From the NCBI GenBank assembly GCA_029067085.1, contig JAIEFE010000008.1:1-64000 (forward strand): 64,000 bases of DNA. The letters run 5' to 3'. Position 1 is the first letter of the stretch, and each line of letters opens with the position of its first letter. The notes beneath the pieces are model-generated. The model saw only the letters and a list, made by a program, of their open reading frames with translations, made no database searches and had not been told where the DNA came from. Shown here piece by piece: positions 1-9,161 of the stretch. Both the position numbers and the translations under genes were made by a program. Source of the DNA: Lachnospiraceae bacterium (GTDB taxonomy: Bacteria > Bacillota > Clostridia > Lachnospirales > Lachnospiraceae).

Positions 1-27
1 GAGGTTAATCTCATAGAGATTTACCTC
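1..27. repeat. Short intergenic hairpin repeat, copy A
   Basis: A 12-bp inverted repeat with a 3-nt ATA loop. The left arm reads GAGGTTAATCTC and the right arm GAGATTTACCTC. The arms pair except for one T-T mismatch inside a GTTAAT/ATTTAC core. The same core with different flanking stems occurs at 124-150 and 60192-60218, so this looks like a member of a small intergenic repeat family. The element may extend beyond the left window edge. Confidence 0.6.
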
Positions 28-101
28 GGTTCTTTATGGAATCTTTCAGGGTTGCATTACTGTTTATTTGTCAAGGTTCATAGAGTAAATCTCATCCACG
101 C

Positions 102-150
102 CGAGGATACGAAGTATCCTCGTAGAGTTAATTCCGAAGGAATTTACTCT
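102..150. repeat. Tandem double-hairpin intergenic repeat, copy B
   Basis: Two adjacent hairpins, each with a GAA loop. The first (102-122) has 9-bp arms CGAGGATAC/GTATCCTCG. The second (124-150) has 12-nt arms AGAGTTAATTCC/GGAATTTACTCT with one T-T mismatch. The arrangement matches copy C at 60169-60218, where the stems differ by compensating changes. The rest of 1-248 shows no gene on either strand. Confidence 0.7.
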
Positions 151-248
151 TTGCGCAACAGGTTGATACTACCACACCCATTCTGCATCGTCAAGTCCTT
201 TTTTTGAAATTTTTACAAATTTCTCAAAGCGTTGGAAATATCCTCTGT

Positions 249-977
249 CTACTGCAAATGCAAAGTACCGTCCGTCTCACCGCCGCGAAGAATGAAGTCT
301 ATCGTGCCAGGAGTGGTCCCCTGCGGTATTTCCACAATGCTGACCAGTTCCACCGAAGAGCTTGCCGGAATTACTGAATTATAAGTCTGCATATCGTTCA
401 CCAGCATAGTGGCTAATGCGCCCTTACTAGGTTCACCGTTGACAGATACACGGAATGTCGCGCCATATCCAAGCATATTCATCGTCTGATCCTCTTCGGT
501 CAGATTCTGTGCGATAAACTTTAGCACCAGAAGCTGCTGCCCCTGCGTTGCATCCATAGAAAAGAACAGTGTATCTCCCTCTCCCGCAGGCGGATAGGAA
601 TCTGCTGTCTCACACCCCTGATAGGTGATCATGATATTTGGAATGCCGTAATACTGTTCCACTGAAGAAGCAGTCGGCTGTGTCTCCTCCTCATCCTGAC
701 TCACATCCACCACCACGGGCTCCTCGATTTCCGGTTCCGGCTCCTCCTGAATCGGCTCCTCCACAGGCTCTTCCGGAGCAGGTTCCTCCGTCACCAGTTC
801 ATAACCCGAAGTATCTACCAGACGTCTGCCGTGCGCCGTGTCATATTTTAACAGTACACCCACTGCATACTCCGATATTAATTCTGTCTCATCCTGCGTC
901 AGATTCGGCATTGCCCCGCAGCCTGTCATCAGAAGCGCCGCTGCCATAATTTTCAAAAGAACACTCACCTTTTTCAC
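249..977 (-). CDS. Putative lipoprotein with Pro/Glu-rich linker
   Basis: This 242-residue protein begins with a lipoprotein signal peptide (lipobox LMTGC, lipidated Cys about residue 20), so it should be anchored on the outer face of the membrane. A strongly acidic, proline-rich linker (about residues 64-95) separates a short N-terminal segment from a beta-rich C-terminal domain (about 105-242). The C-terminal domain resembles Ig-like DUF4352-type domains in layout only. The start is GTG, preceded by GGGAG at 7 nt. A promoter-like pair lies at 1084-1112. No function is assigned; it could be a cell-envelope accessory or binding protein. Confidence 0.75.
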   Translation of the reverse strand: MKKVSVLLKIMAAALLMTGCGAMPNLTQDETELISEYAVGVLLKYDTAHGRRLVDTSGYELVTEEPAPEEPVEEPIQEEPEPEIEEPVVVDVSQDEEETQPTASSVEQYYGIPNIMITYQGCETADSYPPAGEGDTLFFSMDATQGQQLLVLKFIAQNLTEEDQTMNMLGYGATFRVSVNGEPSKGALATMLVNDMQTYNSVIPASSSVELVSIVEIPQGTTPGTIDFILRGGETDGTLHLQ

Positions 978-1083
978 GATTTATCTCCCTGTTAATGATG
1001 TTTTTGCCAAATATAGTTTATGAATTTGCAAAACCACATTCACGTGTTTTTCGTCTGATCGTACCGTAAAGTCATGCTCTTAC

Positions 1084-1112
1084 ATTATACCCTACTATTT
1101 TTATTCTTACAA
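1084..1112 (-). promoter_or_regulatory. Sigma-A type promoter for the lipoprotein gene
   Basis: On the minus strand a TTGTAA -35 box is followed after 17 bp by a perfect TATAAT -10 box. It lies about 110 nt upstream of the GTG start at 977, giving a roughly 100-nt leader. Confidence 0.55.
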
Positions 1113-1163
1113 GTCAAAACCCGCTCTCTATATCCAAAATTTTGCTCAAATTAAGTTCATCGA

Positions 1164-2642
1164 CTAAATCTCATGAGGCTGCGCCGGATCCAATTCGAAC
1201 CAGAATTCCACGCCGTTGTCATAATTGATGACTCCGTATTTCTGATTCATGGATTCCATGATGGCTTTCACAATAGAAAGACCAATGCCGCTGCCGCCAT
1301 ATTCTCTGGTTCTCGCCTTATCTACCTTATAAAATTTTTCCCACAAATGCGCTACGCTCTCCTGCGGAATAGGGGTTCCCGTGTTAAATACAGATACCCT
1401 CACCCTATCCTGTATCTCGAGAATCTTGACGTCAATGATCTTTTCGCCCTGTGCATGATTGATGGCGTTGGAAAAATAATTCATAAAGACCTCCTCTGTC
1501 CGGAACTCATCACCCCAGACATAGATTGGTCCATAGTCCTCCATGCGGACAGATATCTCCTTTTGCTTCAGCAGGATATCGGAAGCAGCAATGTGATTCA
1601 TCACGAGGGTCGTTACATCAAAGCGCTCCATGCTCACAATCTCATTTCCTGCCTCCAGCTGATTGAGAGTGAGAAGATTTTTTACCATTGCGTTCATCTT
1701 TGCTGCCTCGTCCATAATGACATCACAATAAAATTCCCTGCTCTCCGCGTCATCGTTGATCCCTTCCTTCAATCCTTCCGCATAGCCCTGGATCAACGCA
1801 AGGGGCGTTTTCAACTCATGAGAGACATTTGAGAGAAATTCCCGCCGTCTTTCATCCACCCTGTCCTTTCTCTCAATATCTTTAAGCAGCTCATTATTAG
1901 CTGTCTTCAGCTCGGAAATGGTCTCCTCCAGCGCCTCGGAAAGTTCGTTGATATTATTTCCCAGAATCGCGATTTCCGTCTTGTCTTCCCCTGTATACTT
2001 CGCCTCAAAATCCAGATGCTTCATCCGCTCCGATATCTCTGCAAGTTTCAGGATCGGCTTCGTGACGCGGTTGGAAAGCCAAACAGCCAGAAGCACGCTG
2101 ACAAGAATCGCACACACACCCACATAGGCAAGAAAATGGTTGGATATGGACACGCTTTCCCTGATTCCCTCCATAGCGCTTCGCAGTATGAAAAGATAAG
2201 CGTTGTCCAGCATTCCCCACATTTCGATATACTCAGTCTGGGTTTTGTTATCCCGCACCAGCCGCATTTTATAACTTGCTGTATTCTGTAATAAGCGCTC
2301 CTCGTCCACACCCAGAAAAATATTGTCAAAGAGCTGTCTTAACACCACCTGGGGATCATTCATGGAATACTTTACAATCTCCGACTTCCCATCCGCCACC
2401 AATACCTGAATATCATACTTCTCGCAGATCTTCTTCAACTCAATATCATACTCCTCCGTGGCGATATCGCCTGCACTGGAAGCCTCGTTGATACTGTGAT
2501 ATGCACTCACAAGCGCATTCTGTTTCTTGTTGAGATAATAAGTGCCAAGAAGCGTCGAGTTTAGAAGCAGACACAACAGGATCGTGCCCGTAATCAGGAT
2601 TATAAACAGAAAAGCGAATTGTCTTTTCATGGAATATTTCAT
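1164..2642 (-). CDS. Membrane sensor histidine kinase (HAMP-HisKA-HATPase)
   Basis: A 492-residue classical two-component kinase. It has an N-terminal membrane segment (about residues 9-28), an extracytoplasmic sensor of about 140 residues, a second membrane segment (about 170-190) and a HAMP linker. The HisKA box SHELKTP carries the phosphoacceptor His, and the C-terminal ATPase carries the GGSGIGLSIVK G2-box. It resembles VanS/ResE-type kinases. No response regulator is adjacent; the only OmpR-type regulator in the window lies 9 kb away (11500-12177). The gene is divergent from the diguanylate cyclase at 2813, and the 170-bp gap holds promoters for both. The ligand is unknown. Start choice is open: an ATG four codons downstream also exists and neither has a strong Shine-Dalgarno. 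Confidence 0.9.
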   Translation of the reverse strand: MKYSMKRQFAFLFIILITGTILLCLLLNSTLLGTYYLNKKQNALVSAYHSINEASSAGDIATEEYDIELKKICEKYDIQVLVADGKSEIVKYSMNDPQVVLRQLFDNIFLGVDEERLLQNTASYKMRLVRDNKTQTEYIEMWGMLDNAYLFILRSAMEGIRESVSISNHFLAYVGVCAILVSVLLAVWLSNRVTKPILKLAEISERMKHLDFEAKYTGEDKTEIAILGNNINELSEALEETISELKTANNELLKDIERKDRVDERRREFLSNVSHELKTPLALIQGYAEGLKEGINDDAESREFYCDVIMDEAAKMNAMVKNLLTLNQLEAGNEIVSMERFDVTTLVMNHIAASDILLKQKEISVRMEDYGPIYVWGDEFRTEEVFMNYFSNAINHAQGEKIIDVKILEIQDRVRVSVFNTGTPIPQESVAHLWEKFYKVDKARTREYGGSGIGLSIVKAIMESMNQKYGVINYDNGVEFWFELDPAQPHEI

Positions 2643-2690
2643 AGTGATATAGACCGTGTCCTTTTTCTTTCCGGTTATCGTTTCGCCACA

Positions 2691-2719
2691 ACGTTAGCAT
2701 TTTAGCGTACATTTGTCAA
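2691..2719 (-). promoter_or_regulatory. Candidate promoter for the histidine kinase
   Basis: A perfect TTGACA -35 is followed after 17 bp by TAACGT as a weak -10. It faces the kinase gene and lies back to back with the + strand promoter at 2733-2760. Confidence 0.4.
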
Positions 2720-2732
2720 TAGAGCGGTCGGG

Positions 2733-2760
2733 TTGACTTTATTCCCGTATATGTTAAGAT
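2733..2760 (+). promoter_or_regulatory. Promoter for the dCache diguanylate cyclase
   Basis: TTGACT and TAAGAT are separated by 16 bp. The -10 box overlaps the first ATG of the ORF track (2759), so that ATG cannot be the translation start. This supports the downstream TTG at 2813. Confidence 0.55.
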
Positions 2761-2812
2761 GATAGCAGTTATTTTATTGCTGATAAGCTATCTACAAAAC
2801 GGGAGGAGACCA

Positions 2813-4231
2813 TTGAAAGCAAAGCGTCGCTATATCTGGGCCAATATAAAGTTGGTCGGCACCATAGTCCCCGTCGTTCTCATTATGATCGTCATCTATT
2901 TTATGCTCGTTCGCAGAGAAGTTCTGACGCTCGCCAGGGAGAAGCTTGCTCTGAGATCCCAATATTATGCGGAAGAAATCAGTACCTGGGCAAGATCGGT
3001 CTTAAATGAGGTGACGATCTACAAGACTATGATCGAACAGCTCGGTCTGGAAAACGAGACCACCTATACACTGATGGCTGCCAGCGCCGGCTCACACGAT
3101 GCCTATCCTTACGGATTGTATATGGGGGACGACCTTGGAAATTACTTTGACTCTTCCGGCTGGGTGCCTGAAGAAGACTATGTCGTATCGGAAAGAGACT
3201 GGTACATAGAAGGGCTGACTCATGACCAATTTGCTTTCGGAGAGCCCTATGTAGACGCCATGACCGGAGGTACCTGCGTGAGTGTAACCTGTCGTCTGAA
3301 CACAGCCCCCGCCGTGACGGTGCTATCCACAGATGTCTATCTTGACTATGCCTCCCAGCTTGCCAATGCCGTCACATCCGACAATATTGAACACGCTTTT
3401 TTTGTCACCAGAGAAAGCAGACTCATTGTAGCCGACTCAGACGCCGCCATGGTAGGACTCTCCCTGAACAGCCAGAGCGATTCCCTTCTCTACCTGAATA
3501 TCAGCCGTCTTCTGGATGCTGAAACAATAGGTCAAAGTGCGATTTTGGGCGATGAGAGTGTCTTTTTCGTAGATATCAACGTGATCCCCGATACCGATTG
3601 GTATTTTATTACCTGTATGAACCGTAATGAGGTGTTAAAAGATCTGTGGCGGATAGAATTTCCCATGCTGCTTTTGGCTGTGATTGCCTGCGCTGTGCTC
3701 TTTATACTGACCTCCCTCTTCTCCAGAGAGATGATCTCGATCCGCACCAAGGCGCAGCTTGACCCGCTTACCAAACTGCTCAACAGAGAGGGATTCGAAG
3801 AACTCGTGCATCTTTCACTGGAAGATCGCCCGGGACAGGGATTCCTGATGATCATTGACCTGGATAATTTTAAGCTGATCAACGATCAGCTCGGACATCC
3901 CGTGGGTGATCAGGTCCTGAAGGATTTTGCCTCTATTCTGGAAAACTACTTTAACCGAAACAAGGACATTGTATCCCGCCTTGCAGGCGATGAATTTGCT
4001 GTGTTCGTTGGTCGGGATATCACTGCAGCCGAAACAGAAAGTATGTTGAACAAATTTATATCCATCGTCCATCAGACCTTCGACTATAAGTTTCCTCATC
4101 AGAAACTTTCAGCCAGTATCGGTGCCGGTGCCGCATCCCACTGCGAATCCTATGAAGCGCTCTATCAGGCCGCTGACAAGGCGCTCTATGAAGCCAAATG
4201 GAATGGAAAGGACCGATTCCAGATCCACTAG
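2813..4231 (+). CDS. Membrane diguanylate cyclase, dCache sensor plus GGDEF
   Basis: The TTG at 2813 is preferred as start because GGGAGGAG lies 4 nt upstream and the promoter covers the earlier ATG. The 472-residue product has a membrane segment at about 14-34, a dCache-like extracytoplasmic sensor (about 40-280), a second membrane segment (about 285-308) and a C-terminal GGDEF domain. The active-site loop reads RLAGDEF, an A-G-D-E-F variant that is usually still catalytic. RNKD lies exactly five residues before it, an RxxD inhibitory site. It should therefore make c-di-GMP from GTP with product feedback, in response to an extracellular ligand. Its stop codon overlaps the stop of the convergent RND gene in a shared CTAG. 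Confidence 0.9.
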   Translation: MKAKRRYIWANIKLVGTIVPVVLIMIVIYFMLVRREVLTLAREKLALRSQYYAEEISTWARSVLNEVTIYKTMIEQLGLENETTYTLMAASAGSHDAYPYGLYMGDDLGNYFDSSGWVPEEDYVVSERDWYIEGLTHDQFAFGEPYVDAMTGGTCVSVTCRLNTAPAVTVLSTDVYLDYASQLANAVTSDNIEHAFFVTRESRLIVADSDAAMVGLSLNSQSDSLLYLNISRLLDAETIGQSAILGDESVFFVDINVIPDTDWYFITCMNRNEVLKDLWRIEFPMLLLAVIACAVLFILTSLFSREMISIRTKAQLDPLTKLLNREGFEELVHLSLEDRPGQGFLMIIDLDNFKLINDQLGHPVGDQVLKDFASILENYFNRNKDIVSRLAGDEFAVFVGRDITAAETESMLNKFISIVHQTFDYKFPHQKLSASIGAGAASHCESYEALYQAADKALYEAKWNGKDRFQIH

Positions 4232-7200
4232 GATCCGGAACCGGTCTTCTTTTCTCTTCTCTTCTGTTTCCTCAACAGTCTCTTCTCTCTTCTGCTCCGC
4301 TTATCAATGATGAGATAAAAAGTAGGCATGAGCAGCAAAATCAATATTGTGGAAGCTACCAGACCACCGATGATGACCATGGCCATACCCTCCATCATCA
4401 CGGAACCGTCACCGATTCCCAAAGACATAGGCACCATAGAGAGAATCGTCGTCAATGTGGTCATCAGGATCGGTCTGAGACGAATCTGTCCGCTCTGGAT
4501 GAGCGCCTCTTCTAAAGACATCTCCTCCCGCAGGCGGTTTGCCGTATCCACATACAGAATTCCGTTATTCACGACAATACCCACAAGCATCAGAACCCCC
4601 ATTAGGGATACCATGCTCAGCGTGGTTCCCGTCATGTACAAGAGTCCGAAGGAACCGATCAACGCGAAAGGAATACTCATCATGACCATAATCGAAAAGC
4701 GCGGAGACTCAAACTGCATGGCCATCACGAGAAAGATCAGAAATACCGCCACAAAAATAGCCACGATGATCGCCTTAAACTCATCCATGATCATATCATC
4801 CATCATGCTTGACGCCCGCGAGACACCTCTCGGAAATACCATCTGATCCACAGCCTTATCTGCTGCCTCCTGCGCGGTAAATCTGGCATCTTCCGTAGTG
4901 CTGGCCGTCACTGCCGCCTGATAGATGCCGTCCACACGAGTCAGCGTCACCGGTGCATCCTGATACTCCACCGCAGCAATCTCCGAAAGAGGAATCTGCG
5001 TACCATAAGGCGTAGAAAGCATCATATTTAGCAGTTCGTTCATTCCCGCATACTCACCTTCGGGATATTCCAGTCTCACACTGAGTTCTTTACCGCTTCT
5101 CTTAAGCTTCACCGCCTCTATACCACTCAGGGTATTGTACATCTCTCCGGCCACCTGAACCGGAGCAATTCCTGCCGCCATGCTCTTTAACGGATCAATA
5201 ATAATCTTTGCCTGCGTGGAGGCTTCCGAAAGATTGGAGGAGGTTTGCAAAATACCGGGGATACCCTGCAGCATATCCTGAACCTGCTTTGCCGCCACGC
5301 GAAGATCATCCAGATCACGACCCACCAGATCAATCTCGATGCCGCTGCTCATCATGCTGGTCATACTGGCACCGCTGGCACTGATGCTGATATCCATATT
5401 CGTCAAATCGGAAAGCGCCCTCGTATACTGCTCGATAGCTTCCCCCGTAGACAACTCACAACCTTTCACAAGATATGCCGTCAGAGTGGCAGAGTCGCCG
5501 GAAACACTATAAGAATAATGATCTATATTCTCATCCGCCTCGGCCATATCCTCAAGGAAGCGTGTCTGCTCCTCAATCCGTTCCATCTTCGTGCCTGAAC
5601 GAAAACTTGCCGTTATGGCAAAAGCATGCTCGTCCATGGTAGGCATCAGCTCCGTGTGGATATGGCTTACCAGCATGAAGGCGGCCACCAGAAGAAGCAC
5701 CGACACCACCAGCACAAAAACCTTCTTTGGCAGAAGCTTACGCAGAAGTTTATCATAACCGCTGTTGATCTTACGAAGCACCTTGTTGATCGGCAGTTCC
5801 TTTTTCTCTACAGGCTTAAATTTTGCAAAGAGCAGCGGAATAATAGTCATTGCCATGATCAGGGAAGCGAGCATCGCCATGATAATAGTCACGCCAAGCT
5901 GGGAGAACAGCTGCCCGGAAAGGCCCTTCATCAAACTCAGCGGAGCATACACTACCACCGTAGTGATCGTGGAGGCAATAATGGACGCCGTCACAACTCC
6001 TGTCCCCTGAAGCGCTGCCTCATGATACTCCCCTGTTTCGTCTTTTAGGCGAAAACAACTCTCCAGCACCACGATAGAGCTGTCCACCATCATACCGATA
6101 GCGATGACAAGCGCGCCCATAGTCACCACATTAAAGGAAAACCCCAGGAGGTTCATCCCGATCATTGTGGCAAACAATGAGATCGGCATAGCGCTTCCCA
6201 CGATCAAGCTGGCACGAATATCTCCGAAAAAGAGAAAGAGCACCAGCATAGACAACAGTACACCCAGAGCCAAAGTACTGCCTACAGAGGTCAGGGATGA
6301 GATGATCATATCGCTGGCATTGTAGATCGTCTTGATCTCCACTACATCATTATCCGCCTGCAGACGCGCCAACATCCTGTCCACAGCTCTGGTCACATCC
6401 ACAGTACCATAGCTTTTCTTCTTTGTGATCGCCACAGTGACATTCTCCTGCGCGTTATAACGGCTGATACTGGATGCGTCCCGCTGGCTCTCGCTCACAT
6501 TGGCAAGTTCCGAGAGGGGAATGACCTGCCCCCTGGCCGTGGCAATCGGTATATTCTGGATCTGTACCACACCGGAAATATCCGCGCTGCTGGATACCGC
6601 AATATCCTGCGACCCCTGACTCACGGCTCCCACAGGCACTGTAAAATCCATGGCACCGATGGTCTGCGCGATACCGCTCATAGTCACTCCATACTCTTTC
6701 ATGGCCTGAGAGTCGAGCAATACACGGATATAATTCTCCCTGCCGCCGTACACTTCTACATTCGCTACGCCGGAAATGGTTTCCAGCTCCGTCACCATCG
6801 TGTCGTTTACATAACTCAAAACATCACTGTCACCCACAGCAGTCACGGAAATATCCATGGTCTCCATCTGATCCATGGCCATCTCTATAACTGTCGGTTC
6901 ATGCACATCTTCCGGCATGGAAGCCTTTGCAGCATCAAGCGCTGTCCTCAGATCCATATAGGCATCATCTAAATCCGTCCCGTAGTCATACTGAAACATG
7001 ACCATTGACATATTTTCCGCCGACTGGGAGGTGTATGTGGACACACCGTTCTGCTCGGAACCAGCTGCTTCCACCTGCTTCGTCACCAGCTCTTCCACAC
7101 TCTCCGGATCCGCTCCCGGATAAATCGTATAAACCAGGAGCATGGGAAGCTCAATATCCGGCGTCAGCTCCAGCTGAAAGCCCGGTATCGAAGAGATTCC

Positions 7201-7272
7201 AAACACCACCAGAGCAAGGATGATCATAGCAATGGAAACGGGGCGCCTTAAAGATAATTTTGTTAAACTCAT
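4228..7272 (-). CDS. RND-family efflux permease (HAE1/AcrB-like)
   Basis: A 1014-residue polytopic protein with the duplicated RND plan: TM1 near the N terminus, a large external loop, a block of membrane helices, then a second loop and block. The N terminus (SLRRPVSIAMI) and the TM4 motif GMMVDSSIVVLE match HAE1 transporters. AcrB has two aspartates at the TM4 relay; here the second is Ser. In TM10 the AcrB lysine region reads GIVVNNGIL. Both changes are common in Gram-positive members as I recall them. It is translated 9 nt after its adaptor, with an SD overlapping the adaptor stop. Substrate is unknown: drugs, lipids or peptides are all possible. It probably works with the lipoprotein adaptor across one membrane. 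Confidence 0.9.
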   Translation of the reverse strand: MSLTKLSLRRPVSIAMIILALVVFGISSIPGFQLELTPDIELPMLLVYTIYPGADPESVEELVTKQVEAAGSEQNGVSTYTSQSAENMSMVMFQYDYGTDLDDAYMDLRTALDAAKASMPEDVHEPTVIEMAMDQMETMDISVTAVGDSDVLSYVNDTMVTELETISGVANVEVYGGRENYIRVLLDSQAMKEYGVTMSGIAQTIGAMDFTVPVGAVSQGSQDIAVSSSADISGVVQIQNIPIATARGQVIPLSELANVSESQRDASSISRYNAQENVTVAITKKKSYGTVDVTRAVDRMLARLQADNDVVEIKTIYNASDMIISSLTSVGSTLALGVLLSMLVLFLFFGDIRASLIVGSAMPISLFATMIGMNLLGFSFNVVTMGALVIAIGMMVDSSIVVLESCFRLKDETGEYHEAALQGTGVVTASIIASTITTVVVYAPLSLMKGLSGQLFSQLGVTIIMAMLASLIMAMTIIPLLFAKFKPVEKKELPINKVLRKINSGYDKLLRKLLPKKVFVLVVSVLLLVAAFMLVSHIHTELMPTMDEHAFAITASFRSGTKMERIEEQTRFLEDMAEADENIDHYSYSVSGDSATLTAYLVKGCELSTGEAIEQYTRALSDLTNMDISISASGASMTSMMSSGIEIDLVGRDLDDLRVAAKQVQDMLQGIPGILQTSSNLSEASTQAKIIIDPLKSMAAGIAPVQVAGEMYNTLSGIEAVKLKRSGKELSVRLEYPEGEYAGMNELLNMMLSTPYGTQIPLSEIAAVEYQDAPVTLTRVDGIYQAAVTASTTEDARFTAQEAADKAVDQMVFPRGVSRASSMMDDMIMDEFKAIIVAIFVAVFLIFLVMAMQFESPRFSIMVMMSIPFALIGSFGLLYMTGTTLSMVSLMGVLMLVGIVVNNGILYVDTANRLREEMSLEEALIQSGQIRLRPILMTTLTTILSMVPMSLGIGDGSVMMEGMAMVIIGGLVASTILILLLMPTFYLIIDKRSRREKRLLRKQKRREKKTGSGS

Positions 7273-7281
7273 CGCAATCTC

Positions 7282-9003
7282 CTACTCTTCACCCGCTGTT
7301 TCTCCGGCATCTTCTTTCTCATCACGCTTCATCTGCACGGAAACCTCCGCTCCCTCCCGCAGATTTGCAGACCAGCTCGTGATCAGCACATCCTCCGTAG
7401 AAAGACCGTCAAGCACTGTGATCATCTCCTCATCAAAAATCCCTGTTTCAACGTCCTTTCTCTTAGCAAATCCATCCTGCACCACATAGACGTAGGGCTG
7501 ACTGTTGTCGTAGTACACGGCGTCATAGGGAATCAGAATGGCATCCGCCTGACTGTATGTCTGCGCTGTCACCTTCACACTGCTGCCCGTGAGCAAGCTG
7601 TCATCCGGCGTACTCACACAGGATTTTATCATAAACAATCCCGTAGACTGATCGATCATACTCCCGATCTCGGTAATGACCGCATCATAAAACTTTCCGT
7701 TCCTGTCCACTTCTATTTTCTGTCCCACCCGCAGTGTAGACCGAATGCCCTCGCTGACGCCAAAGGTGACGGTCATGGTATTTTTATTGGAAATCACGAA
7801 AGCCGGCGTCTGCGGGGATGCAAAATCGTGCTCCTTCACATTCACTGCTTCAATAATGCCGTCAATGGGCGCCGTCAGCGTATACATGTCAAGCTGGTAC
7901 TCCGCGCTCTCAATTCCAATCTTCGCTCCCGCTGCGCCGACTTTAGCACTGTTGACCTGTGCCGCTGCAGAATCCACGCCCAGTGCAGCCGTTCTCTTTC
8001 CGATATCCTGCACCTTATCGGAGTTGATGTTCAGCTGCGCCTCCGTCAGGTTTTTTATGGTTTCCGTCTGTTCCTTGCTCGTGTAGGTGTCAGAGAGCGC
8101 ATCTCTAAGCTGCTCTTCACCGTCCTCGATAGAGTCGATGCCCGCGTTCACCTGCTCGTAAGCGGAACTGGCCTGAGCAGCCATCGCCTGTGCCTGTTCA
8201 TAAGCTGCCTTTGCTGCCTCAAGCTGTTCCTTTGCTTGTTTTAACGCATACTCATAAGCTTCTTCACTTCCATTAAAAGGCGGCAGAGAAATCAATGTCA
8301 GTTTATCTTGATAATTCGCCGGTTCCAGAGCTGTCACCGCTGCCAACGCCGCCTGATACGCCGCCTGCGCCTGTTTCACATATTCATTTGCATTTTTCTT
8401 AGCCTTGCTCAAATTATCCCGCTGCTTCTTGGCATCTTTCTTATTCTCCTCCAGATCCGCGAGCTGCTCATTGATATCATCTATACCGCTGTTGATGCCG
8501 TCAATCTGCATCTGCATCTGGTACATGGTCAGATCCTTCTGCCTCTGGGTCTGCTCATTCTGTATGTCCAGCTGCGCCACCGTGCTGTCATACTGCGCCT
8601 GGGCGATCTCATAACCCACCTCAGCTGCCTTCACGCCTGCTGCCGCACTGTTATACTGTGCCTCGGCGCTGGCAAGCTGCAGTTCCGCCGCCTCCGCATT
8701 AAGTTTACATAACTCTTGTCCGGCAGTGACGGTATCTCCCACACTGATCTCTGCGCTCAATACCTCCGCTGTCACCATAGGAATCACATACACTGCTTCC
8801 TCCGGACTGACCGTGCCTACAAATTGATTTTCCAGCGTGAGCGTTCCGGCCACAGGCATCTGCGCCTCCACCGGAATCACTTCGCTCAATGTCTCCTCTT
8901 CTTCCGCTGCCTGTCCACATCCCGCAAGCGATACCAAAAGACACGCTCCCGTAAGAAAAGCCGCCATCCTCCCCCAGCCGTATTTTATGTAATGCCTTTT
9001 CAT
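7282..9003 (-). CDS. Lipoprotein adaptor (membrane fusion protein) of the RND system
   Basis: The ATG at 9003 is preferred over the track start at 9027 because AAGGAGG precedes it by 5 nt. The 573-residue product starts with a lipoprotein signal peptide (LVSLAGCG). It has the HlyD/AcrA plan: a split lipoyl-like domain (about 55-100 and 375-400) flanking a very long Ala/Gln/Glu-rich coiled-coil hairpin (about 100-370), then beta-barrel and membrane-proximal domains. The C terminus is acidic. Such a long hairpin is unusual in an organism presumed to lack an outer membrane; it might span the cell wall or self-assemble into a tube. It forms an operon with the downstream RND permease. Confidence 0.88.
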   Translation of the reverse strand: MKRHYIKYGWGRMAAFLTGACLLVSLAGCGQAAEEEETLSEVIPVEAQMPVAGTLTLENQFVGTVSPEEAVYVIPMVTAEVLSAEISVGDTVTAGQELCKLNAEAAELQLASAEAQYNSAAAGVKAAEVGYEIAQAQYDSTVAQLDIQNEQTQRQKDLTMYQMQMQIDGINSGIDDINEQLADLEENKKDAKKQRDNLSKAKKNANEYVKQAQAAYQAALAAVTALEPANYQDKLTLISLPPFNGSEEAYEYALKQAKEQLEAAKAAYEQAQAMAAQASSAYEQVNAGIDSIEDGEEQLRDALSDTYTSKEQTETIKNLTEAQLNINSDKVQDIGKRTAALGVDSAAAQVNSAKVGAAGAKIGIESAEYQLDMYTLTAPIDGIIEAVNVKEHDFASPQTPAFVISNKNTMTVTFGVSEGIRSTLRVGQKIEVDRNGKFYDAVITEIGSMIDQSTGLFMIKSCVSTPDDSLLTGSSVKVTAQTYSQADAILIPYDAVYYDNSQPYVYVVQDGFAKRKDVETGIFDEEMITVLDGLSTEDVLITSWSANLREGAEVSVQMKRDEKEDAGETAGEE

Positions 9004-9124
9004 ATAGCCTCCTTGCAATCTTGTCAACTATTTGCATGTTTTATCATGTATCAAAATTATGTAAATGTAAAGTAGATTTCCACACATTTAACACTTTTTT
9101 TATCTTTTCCACCTATCTCTTTCC

Positions 9125-9157
9125 AAGAAAATCGGCTCCCCCGAAGGGAAACCGATT
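9125..9157 (-). terminator. Intrinsic terminator of the hybrid-kinase operon
   Basis: On the minus strand the arms AATCGGTTTCCC and GGGGAGCCGATT pair fully (with G-U pairs) around a TTCG loop, followed by TTCTT. It starts 5 nt after the stop codon of the hybrid kinase. Confidence 0.8.
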
Positions 9158-9161
9158 CGTT

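Noticed and set aside
78-96. Extra partial copy of the hairpin repeat (GAGTAAATCTC), also resembling TAAATCTCAT at 1165-1174
   Set aside because: Only one short arm-like stretch matches and it does not form the family hairpin; likely chance similarity.
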